A stretch of DNA of 64,000 nt from Pasteuria penetrans (GTDB lineage Bacteria > Bacillota > Bacilli > Thermoactinomycetales > Thermoactinomycetaceae). The stretch covers positions 39,411 through 103,410 of the forward strand of contig NZ_UZAC03000003.1 in NCBI RefSeq assembly GCF_900538055.1. Reading direction: 5' to 3'. Below the pieces are notes generated by a model, which was not told the DNA's origin, did not search any database, and saw only the letters and a program-made list of their open reading frames with translations. A program made the translations under genes and the position numbers. Positions 57,777 through 64,000 of the stretch are shown here, in pieces; position 1 is the stretch's first letter; every line of letters starts with the position of its first letter.

Positions 57777-59006
57777 ATGAGGTTGGCGGAAAGGTCCAAT
57801 CCCATATTGAGGGGCTGGGGGGTGAACTACTATGGCGCCTTTTATCCCTCGCAACTGAGGAAAGCTTTAGTACAGAGCTTCGATGACAATGTTTTGGCCT
57901 GGTGGGCCGTGTGTCAAGAAGTCGTTCAAGAGATGAAGGTTGCTCGGCCCTTCGTAACCGGCTGATAGGTAGCAGGTTACAAACTGCCTAGTGCTGCTGG
58001 GGTAAAGTGCCCTGGTTGTGAGCGATCTAGGAAAAGGCAGGGCATGACCCTGTCAGGTGGGAATCGGGGAGATCAGCGAAAGCGAACCGTTCGAAGACGC
58101 ATCGAAAAGGCTAGTTCATGTCAAAACCGATGTGGGGTCCTAACGTCGGGATGAACCGTGGGGGATGACCTATCTACTGCCCTGGTGGCATGTGGTGTAT
58201 AGGCGGGATGTGTGTCAAGAAGTCGTTCAAGAGATGAAGGTTGCTCGGCCCTTCGTAACCGGCTGATAGGTAGCAGGTTACAAACCGCCTAGTGCTGCTG
58301 GTGTGGAAACACCCCGGTGGTGAGCGATCTAGGAAAAGGCAGGGCATGACCCTGTCAGGTGGGAATCGGGGAGATCAGCGAAAGCGAACCAGCCGAAGAC
58401 GCATCGAAAGGTATAGTCCATGTCAAAACCGATGTGGGTCCCGAACGTCGGGATGAACCGTGGGGGATGACCTATCTACTGCCCCGGTGGCATGCGGTGT
58501 TCAGGCGGGATGAACCCGATGTAGGCTCTTGATCGGAACTTGAGAGATCGTCGTACGGCGTCTGGCTGTCGCCAGATGTATAAAGACCGAGGACAAACCG
58601 AGGTTCCGTGCACGAAGTCGGATCAGCTCATAGTAGTGAGGAAGCTTCTGTAATGGAAGTGGAGCGAAGGGGCTGACTCATCCTGAGGAGGACAGTAAAA
58701 TGAAACTCTAGTGGGAGATCCGCTAGAGGAGATCACTGGAACCTCGGAGCAACATCCCTATAATCGAAGTATGACCTAAAGGGTCTGAAGATTGGGATGG
58801 GATGAGAAGAGCTGGATGATGCGAGAGTATCACGTCCAGTTCTGTGAGGGACTCGGCTGAAATGCCGGGTCTACTCGACAGAAAGAAGTATAAGAAGCTC
58901 GGTAGCATGCGAAAGGCTCGTAGGTGGATCCAGTAATATACGAGGAAAGTACGGGAATCTGTTGTTTGCGCACTGGGACACATTAGACGCTAAGATGGGG
59001 CAATAA
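57777..59006 (+). pseudogene. Group II intron maturase C-terminus, split by an intron
   Basis: Exon-like part 1 (57777-57908) reads NPILRGWGVNYYGAFYPSQL...LAWWA, the maturase domain of bacterial group II reverse transcriptases. Part 2 (58880-59006) reads RKKYKKLGSMRKARRWIQ and, after one extra base near 58937, GNLLFAHWDTLDAKMGQ and a stop. Joining the parts at 57908/58880 restores the family order WA-RKKYKKL exactly at a codon boundary. The reverse transcriptase domain is missing upstream. The stop directly abuts the host intron's domain V at 59007. Confidence 0.88.
57909..58879 (+). mobile_element. ORF-less group II intron inside maturase gene, 5' part duplicated
   Basis: Begins GTGTGTCAAGAAG at 57909 and ends CTACTCGAC at 58879. 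The first 301 bases are followed at 58210 by a complete 670-base copy that starts again with the same 5' end. Domain V is at 58809-58842 with the AGC triad (58810-58812), a GAGA tetraloop (58823-58826) and the bulged CG. Domain VI follows (GACTCGGCTGAAATGCCGGG). No reverse transcriptase is encoded. This is the best-preserved copy of the family in the window and the only one with an exon context that can be checked. Confidence 0.88.
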
Positions 59007-59113
59007 GAGCTATATAATGCGAGAGTATTATGTGTGGTTCTGTGAGAGGGTTGGCTGAGATGTCAGCCCTACTCGACGTGAGAAGCTCAGCTGAAATGAT
59101 GGCCCTACTCAAC
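59007..59113 (+). mobile_element. 3' end of the maturase-encoding group II intron, plus an extra domain VI
   Basis: Domain V at 59007-59041 (GAGCTATATAATGCGAGAG...GTGTGGTTC) keeps the AGC triad and GAGA loop, with changes that mostly preserve pairing by G-U. Domain VI ends CTACTCGAC at 59077. A second domain VI-like segment (AGCTCAGCTGAAATGATGG, ending ACTCAAC) follows to 59113, so a further intron 3' end is fused behind it. Confidence 0.8.
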
Positions 59114-59118
59114 ATACT

Positions 59119-59787
59119 TTAGATAATATTACATGACGCACTCTCTCCGTTGTAACATTTCCTTTGCTCATTTGAAAGCCCCTCTTCCTGTTCTCTGCCG
59201 AGTCGATTCCGTAATTCTGATAAATCGCTCCCTTTCAATTTACCTACCGCATGCCTTGTCAGTATCCCTGGGTCGACGTTGCCCCACCCCCTGGACCTCA
59301 ATTCCTCCATCTTTTTATTCACAATGTAATCCCATAGTTCTTTAGGACTATTCCCCAATTTTTTGTTTATCATCATTTTTTTGAAATTATCCACTTGAAC
59401 TGCCCCCTGTCCTCTTTCGAATCTATCAGTGATCGTCGTTGGTCCTGGTCTGATACCCTTCTCTCTCTTCATGCTTTCTTTAATGCTTGTCCTTATATGG
59501 CCAAATAGCCGATCATCATTCAATAATTTGTCAATCTGGGCAAACGACATACCCTTTTTGATAACTTTATCGTAATCTAAAAGATTATAGGGAATGTATG
59601 TTATCTGATTGGACGTGAGCTCCTTGAACTTATCCGAATGGACCAACGCATCTATCTGGAACTTTTTTAAGTCCTGCACCTTGCCGCCTAATGACCTGAT
59701 CTGGGGTCCTTCCAGTTCACTCACCTTGTCGCCTAATGCCTGGAACTGGGATCTAGTATAGTGCATCCAGTGATTGGGGGGGGGCAT
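59119..59787 (-). CDS. 3' half of an exported repeat protein, or separate frame
   Basis: 222 residues beginning in a nine-C tract. The N-terminal third is built of short repeats such as FQALGDKVSEL, QIRSLGGKVQDL and QIDALVHSDKFKEL; the rest is charged and helical. There is no signal peptide. The repeats continue the pattern at the end of the upstream frame (LSPEQIDSL, LKPEDIRRI), so this is probably the downstream part of one protein. A tract of eight C would fuse both frames. Confidence 0.6.
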   Translation of the reverse strand: MPPPNHWMHYTRSQFQALGDKVSELEGPQIRSLGGKVQDLKKFQIDALVHSDKFKELTSNQITYIPYNLLDYDKVIKKGMSFAQIDKLLNDDRLFGHIRTSIKESMKREKGIRPGPTTITDRFERGQGAVQVDNFKKMMINKKLGNSPKELWDYIVNKKMEELRSRGWGNVDPGILTRHAVGKLKGSDLSELRNRLGREQEEGLSNEQRKCYNGESASCNII

Positions 59788-60841
59788 TCCTTACATGTTC
59801 TAGCGGTATCCTCCGAATATCTTCTGGTTTCAACTTCCTCTGAAATTCCTTGATCCAATCACCCATATAGGTACCAGACACGCTGACAGATTTACCATTA
59901 CTCTTTATCATGAGGGAATCTATCTGTTCCGGAGATAATATCCCCTTATTTATCACTAGACTGGACATCGCAGTCTCCTCGAGCTTACTGGGGGAACATA
60001 CCTGCCTTTTAGTTCTTCCTCCCCCTGATAATGGTATCAGGCATGATTCCGGCAGATCCATATCTTCCACAATTATTGTCCTATTTTTTCTCTGTGCATC
60101 ATCTTCATTGTCCCCATGTTGTGTCCCCATGGTTTGCTGCTGGTTCTGTGAACTACCCTCTTGTTGTAGCTTTTGCTCTTTTTGTTTCTGCAACCACTGA
60201 TGGGCCGTACTAGTAGCTATGCCATTTTCGACAGCAAAGTTAAGAAGATCCATAGGAGGGATATCTTTGCCATTTTCTAGGTCATCAGAGTATTTACTTA
60301 GTAGTTTTTGCTCTTGTTCTTCCTGAAACCACCCAGCGGCCATATCAGGATCTATGTTATTTTCGTTAGCAAACTGACGCACATTGGTCGCTTCGCCATT
60401 TTTTTGTTTCTCAGATAGTTTTTTTAAAAATCCTTTTTTATGTTCCTCACTATATCTACTATATCCAGATCCAGTACGTGCGGTCTGTTCCTTCCCTGAA
60501 CTACCCCCTACACCATTTATAATGGTATTGATATTATCATTGGTATTTATCGTATTTGTTGATCCACCTTTCCTTTTCATAGGAGACCTTTTTTCCCTAA
60601 GTCTACCAGGTTCGAGATCGTTTTCCTTATGTTGCTGCTGGGGGACAGAGGATGTTGGGGAAGGTTGTTCCACATCCGTACTATTCCCATGTGGAGGCAA
60701 CGAATACGGGGATGACAGATTCTGGATATCGGGCCCGGCTAGCTTCTCTGGCGGGGAAGCTGCAGATTTATGGTAAGGGCCCCATAAGGTAGGAACGACA
60801 AAAAATGTAGCGAACGCATATCTCTTGTTTATTTTGTTCAT
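59753..60841 (-). CDS. Exported protein with helix-turn-helix-like repeats
   Basis: 362 residues. The N-terminus (MNKINKRYAFATFFVVPTLW) is a probable signal peptide. A Pro/Ser/Gln-rich region follows, then two related segments of about 45 residues (YSEEHKKGFLKKLSEKQKNG...FANENNIDPDMAAGWFQEE and KYSDDLENGKD...FAVENGIATSTAHQWLQKQ) that resemble transposase helix-turn-helix units. The frame ends shortly after a nine-C tract (59777-59785 on the + strand G-run). No family is recognised. Confidence 0.65.
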   Translation of the reverse strand: MNKINKRYAFATFFVVPTLWGPYHKSAASPPEKLAGPDIQNLSSPYSLPPHGNSTDVEQPSPTSSVPQQQHKENDLEPGRLREKRSPMKRKGGSTNTINTNDNINTIINGVGGSSGKEQTARTGSGYSRYSEEHKKGFLKKLSEKQKNGEATNVRQFANENNIDPDMAAGWFQEEQEQKLLSKYSDDLENGKDIPPMDLLNFAVENGIATSTAHQWLQKQKEQKLQQEGSSQNQQQTMGTQHGDNEDDAQRKNRTIIVEDMDLPESCLIPLSGGGRTKRQVCSPSKLEETAMSSLVINKGILSPEQIDSLMIKSNGKSVSVSGTYMGDWIKEFQRKLKPEDIRRIPLEHVRNAPPQSLDALY

Positions 60842-61261
60842 TGTCTGCCCCCATATTTTAAAATATATTCAAACTATAAATAAGAATGGGTAATTTTATT
60901 ATTACTGTCCTGTGTAGGATGAGGAAAAGAGGACACGAGGGAAAATACATTTGGGGAAGCCAAGACACTCTATGTTCAGAAGCATCCTGTTGTGGGTAGT
61001 GAATTCTTGAAAGGGGAGATTTCCGGATCTTATCTGCATATCGAACCTAAGGGTTCATTCTCAGGAGTGAGGGGTTGTGAACCATTGGGACCCTCAGCCA
61101 AACTTCGGACCCGGAATATCCTTGGGCGGTTTTTTCCTAATTCTGGATTGTAAAGATTGAGTTAGGCGGGGGCCCTAGGTTTCTCTCCTGTCTGTCTATA
61201 AATTATAATCTTATTTGAAATGGAAAAACAACCATTTTATAGACTAACTTCGGAACCTTGC

Positions 61262-61390
61262 AATTTTTTGCGGGGTTTCCGCTGTTCATAGCGGGTGGAT
61301 GAACAGCGGCTTTGGAATGTGAAATTATTGCGTGAATCAGGCAAGCGCAGTATTATGGAGTAGCATATGAGGAACGAATAGGCAAACAGA
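61262..61390 (+). repeat. R3 repeat: hairpin plus conserved ORF start, copy 2
   Basis: CCGCTGTTCAT...ATGAACAGCGG hairpin followed by GTGAAATTATTGCGTGAATC and TGGAGTAGCATATGAGGAACG, matching the minus-strand copy at 34115-34263. The coding start KLLRESGK is kept, but a small indel breaks the frame before YYGVAYEERIGKQ. Confidence 0.65.
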
Positions 61391-61878
61391 TCGTTTGAGG
61401 TCACTGGGCTTGCCCTATAACCAGTTGATAGGCCCCTCCCTTTTCATCATGGACAGTTGCGGCCAAGTAAACGCCAAATCTGAGGGGTATGGTACCTCGG
61501 GAAAAGTCGCAAAGGGAGAGAACGACAACGGATCTGTCCTATACGTTCGGGCAGTATGCACAGTGTACAAGAGGGATGAGCCCAATTGGGACGTTCACTG
61601 TGCAACCTAGTACCTTAGTTTGGAATGTCGAAACGGGCGGGGATATCCTACCCTCCCAACTACCCATGTATTTCTATATGTAAAAAATTATTATGAAGCC
61701 CAGGATCTAACACGGGAACATCGAGGTTTATACTCGGTTTGGGTGTGAGGACGGTTGGATAATACAATCACTATATTTTTGTAATTTTTATTATTATTAA
61801 TCCCGAAATACCGGCGCATGATGGACTTGATGAAACAATTTCTACCCTCTGCAACGCCATTGGTTCATTTTACAGAGG

Positions 61879-61990
61879 TGGTGCTGGTGCTGGAATTAAA
61901 AGTCAGTTGATTTGGTTTTTTCCGATATTAATTATATTTCAAAATGATATATATTGATTGCTATTAGTTAATGAATTACTTCTGTATAAT
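61879..61990 (-). repeat. R4 repeat, right copy of an inverted pair
   Basis: Reverse complement of 57653-57766 with about one change in six bases. The longest identical run includes TCAGTTGATTTGGTTTTTTC. Confidence 0.75.
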
Positions 61991-62223
61991 ATGTATGGAT
62001 AATTTGTAATGTAAATAAAAAATTGAATAGTATGAATGTTTTGGACCGGATATGTGTGAAACGTAACGATTATGGTTGGATTTCTACTATAACCATGGAA
62101 ACTCGGTTTTTGAACCCATGATCGCGGAAATGAATGCCCTATTCCGCACACCTTGGCACGCCAAATAGACCGGCCTATAGTTCCGATTATTTTATGAATT
62201 TTTTAAATTATTAGATATGCTCA

Positions 62224-63900
62224 TCACGATATGACTTCTCTCCTTCTTATTCTTATAAATTTTACTATATATTCGGAGACTTGAGATGTGTTATACGCTA
62301 CACACTTTGCGAACATTGTCAACCTAGCTCTTCGTTCACCACGCACCTTAAGTCGGCGAGCTCCGTAAGCATTTTTTAGTGCGGAGCAAACGCCCTCAAT
62401 GGCCGCACGACTGTTCCCTGCTTCCCTATATTTTGTCTCCTCCAATTGATCTCTTTGCTCCGCTGCCGAGTACGTTCGGTCGGTTAATCTTATGGTTCTT
62501 CCCCCTGTTTTGTTGAGTTTGCCAATGCACTGATCCGCAAAGGGGCACTTCTTGCAATCCTCCCCGTTGAAATAAGCCACACTGGTCCCGCTCCCTGGTT
62601 TTCTCCCTGGTTTGTACTGGCTGTTCTCGGGTTCCTTGTTTGCCACGCACCGTGTAATTTCCTTTGTTCTTTTGTCTCGCACAAACGTGCTTGCCCTCAA
62701 TTTATCGGGGTTCTCCCTTCGGCCCGTCATATTGGTGAAGCATAGCGAAATACCCTTTGATTGGGCAAGTTCGCTTATCTCATGGCTGTAGTACCCCCCA
62801 TCGGCACACAACCGCATTCCATCATGGGGAACCCATGTTTCTATGTACTCCTTCGCAAAGGCCGTATCTGGATGAAGGGAACCTTTCATATCAAAGAAGG
62901 AAATTAGGCTTACTCCCTTCTCTCCATCACGATCCTCTACGATTTGTCCGGAATATCCCCAACATTCCTGTTTGTTCTTCTTCCTGTACTGAGCATCAGG
63001 ATCATAAGGGCTTTGTAGACTACCAGAACGCACCTTGGAGAGCATCCTGAGATTTCCTTGTTCATCCTCCTCAGTTTGTTCCCAGATCACCCTTTCCAGC
63101 AATGCATACTCCTTGGTTGATCTGATGTTGTCATAGTGGGAGACCTGTTCCCTTACAGCCAAGCAAACCCCAATTAGCTCTGCAGTCCTATGATCCCTTG
63201 CTGTTGCCCCTTTTTGGGGGGGAAGGGGAGGCTGATAGCCCAATGATTGCCGACTATCGATGTCTGTTAGTTTACACCCCTTCTCCAGAAAAACCCCCCA
63301 CTCCGCGGGGAGGGGAATCAGGAGTTCAGCCGAGATACAAACCACATTTTTCGCCACCAGATAGATCACGTCATTACGGGTCAATTTCCTTATGTTGCTG
63401 TTGATTAGCGTGCTATCCATTCTACGGCAGGTGGATGTCATACCTACTATTGACTTTTGGAAGGTGGTGAAGTGCTGAAAGGAGTCCCGTGTAACATTGC
63501 ATTTTGTTTTCTCCTCGTATGCCAACAACCGTTTTCTGCCTTCGTATAATGTTCTCCTACCTATAAGGGGCTTTCCTTTTTTGCCCCCCAGAGCTTCAAA
63601 GAACACTCCTTCCCGTGGAATACGTTCGATCAATTCCCTGTCTGTCCACCCAAAGGTTTCTTTAATGGACTCCAGGATTATGGTAAAAAGGATATCCTTG
63701 CAGGGTTGACCGATAGTATTATGATAATCGGCATATGTTTCCTTGTACCATGAAGCATGTTTCTCATAATACTCGCAAAGGGTTGCAAGTTTAATTTCTT
63801 CCTTGGTGGAACACCAGCGCCACTTATCCGCGAAGCATTCAATCCATTCCTCTACCCCTTCCAAGTTCGACTGTTCTATGGTACAATACCCTGAGACCAT
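62224..63900 (-). CDS. IS1182-family transposase
   Basis: DDE transposase of 558 residues with an intact frame. Catalytic candidates are Asp in RRMDSTLINSN, Asp in RLCADGGYYSH and Glu in AAIEGVCSALKNAYG, and the C-terminal YGARRLKVRG is typical of the family. A cysteine knuckle (CKKCPFADQC) precedes the Glu region. The start codon lies inside a long hairpin (63894-63962). Terminal inverted repeats could not be identified with confidence. The intact frame suggests it is the most recent insertion in the window. Confidence 0.9.
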   Translation of the reverse strand: MVSGYCTIEQSNLEGVEEWIECFADKWRWCSTKEEIKLATLCEYYEKHASWYKETYADYHNTIGQPCKDILFTIILESIKETFGWTDRELIERIPREGVFFEALGGKKGKPLIGRRTLYEGRKRLLAYEEKTKCNVTRDSFQHFTTFQKSIVGMTSTCRRMDSTLINSNIRKLTRNDVIYLVAKNVVCISAELLIPLPAEWGVFLEKGCKLTDIDSRQSLGYQPPLPPQKGATARDHRTAELIGVCLAVREQVSHYDNIRSTKEYALLERVIWEQTEEDEQGNLRMLSKVRSGSLQSPYDPDAQYRKKNKQECWGYSGQIVEDRDGEKGVSLISFFDMKGSLHPDTAFAKEYIETWVPHDGMRLCADGGYYSHEISELAQSKGISLCFTNMTGRRENPDKLRASTFVRDKRTKEITRCVANKEPENSQYKPGRKPGSGTSVAYFNGEDCKKCPFADQCIGKLNKTGGRTIRLTDRTYSAAEQRDQLEETKYREAGNSRAAIEGVCSALKNAYGARRLKVRGERRARLTMFAKCVAYNTSQVSEYIVKFIRIRRREVIS

Positions 63901-63962
63901 CTGTTATCAACCTCCCTTTATAGTGGGTATAAAGAGGATTGTATAGGAATAACAGATGGTCT
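63894..63962 (-). promoter_or_regulatory. Leader hairpin sequestering transposase start codon
   Basis: AGACCATCTGTTAT (63894-63907) and ATAACAGATGGTCT (63949-63962) are perfect 14-base inverted repeats. In the minus-strand transcript the 3' arm contains the ATG of the transposase, and the ribosome binding site (AAGGGAGG) lies in the loop. Transcripts entering from outside would fold and hide the start, which is a known way IS elements limit read-through expression. Confidence 0.8.
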
Positions 63963-64000
63963 TCAAGTTTCTTTGAGGGTATTTTTCAGGTAATACATAT

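Larger units (their letters stand above)
60842..62223. other. Mobile-element debris upstream of IS1182-type element
   Basis: Holds R5 pieces (61020-61085, 61100-61158), R3 copy 2 (61262-61390) and the R4 right copy (61879-61990). Two overlapping + strand frames at 61395-61683 have no recognisable product. A short frame ending at about 61917 (RRMMDLMKQFLPSATPL...) could be a transposase tail. No intact gene is visible. Confidence 0.4.

Noticed and set aside
58723..58983. 86-codon minus-strand ORF
   Set aside because: Entirely antisense to intron domains IV-VI and maturase sequence; no ribosome binding site.

Overview
The window comes from an endospore-forming Firmicute. Its gene order matches the Bacillus chromosome in several separate blocks: aroQ-pepP-efp, spoIVFA-spoIVFB-rplU-prp-rpmA-spo0B-obg, nucleoside phosphorylases-dacF-spoIIAA-spoIIAB-sigF-spoVA, and speE-speB-argS. 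ORFs often start with TTG or GTG, G-runs are frequent, and the intergenic DNA is littered with decayed mobile elements and exported proteins I cannot place in any family. That suggests a decaying, possibly host-associated lineage outside Bacillus proper (a Pasteuria- or Thermoactinomycete-like relative). This last point is inference; there is no 16S gene here to test it.

Layout. 1-7.3 kb: end of guaB, a membrane-anchored metzincin, aroQ, pepP, efp, comEC. 7.3-8.2 kb: a decayed group II intron. 8.2-11.7 kb: the SpoIVF protease pair, ribosomal proteins L21 and L27 with the L27-processing protease, and a Spo0B-like phosphotransferase. 12-17.7 kb: a small exported protein, then obg twice (one copy lacking the C-terminal domain) around an MFS transporter. 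17.7-22.6 kb: a mobile-element graveyard with one exported repeat protein. 22.7-31 kb: purine and pyrimidine nucleoside phosphorylases, dacF, the complete sigma-F operon and an abridged spoVA operon. 31-39 kb: two thioredoxin-like proteins, a frameshifted IS256-type transposase, a second metzincin and more intron debris. 39-42.5 kb: polyamine genes and argS. 42.7-46.7 kb: two divergent large surface proteins. 48-56 kb: a third thioredoxin-like protein, rhodanese, MidA-type methyltransferase, fabV, a DUF2626 membrane protein, an RsfA-like regulator with a long tandem repeat, an enoyl-CoA hydratase and a ketopantoate reductase. 56.7-64 kb: exported proteins, a nested group II intron in a maturase remnant, and an IS1182-type transposase.

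How the genes fit together. The spore genes cover phosphorelay (spo0B), forespore sigma-F control (spoIIAA/AB/sigF, rsfA), mother-cell sigma-K processing (spoIVFA/FB), cortex or wall modification (dacF) and dipicolinate uptake (spoVA). The accessory stretches between these blocks hold exported proteins and repeats, often next to intron or IS remains.

The most unusual structure is at 57.8-59.1 kb. A group II intron maturase C-terminus is interrupted exactly between two codons by an ORF-less group II intron, which itself carries a second copy of its own 5' part. At least seven further degenerate copies of the same intron family lie in the window. No tRNA, rRNA or CRISPR array was recognised.
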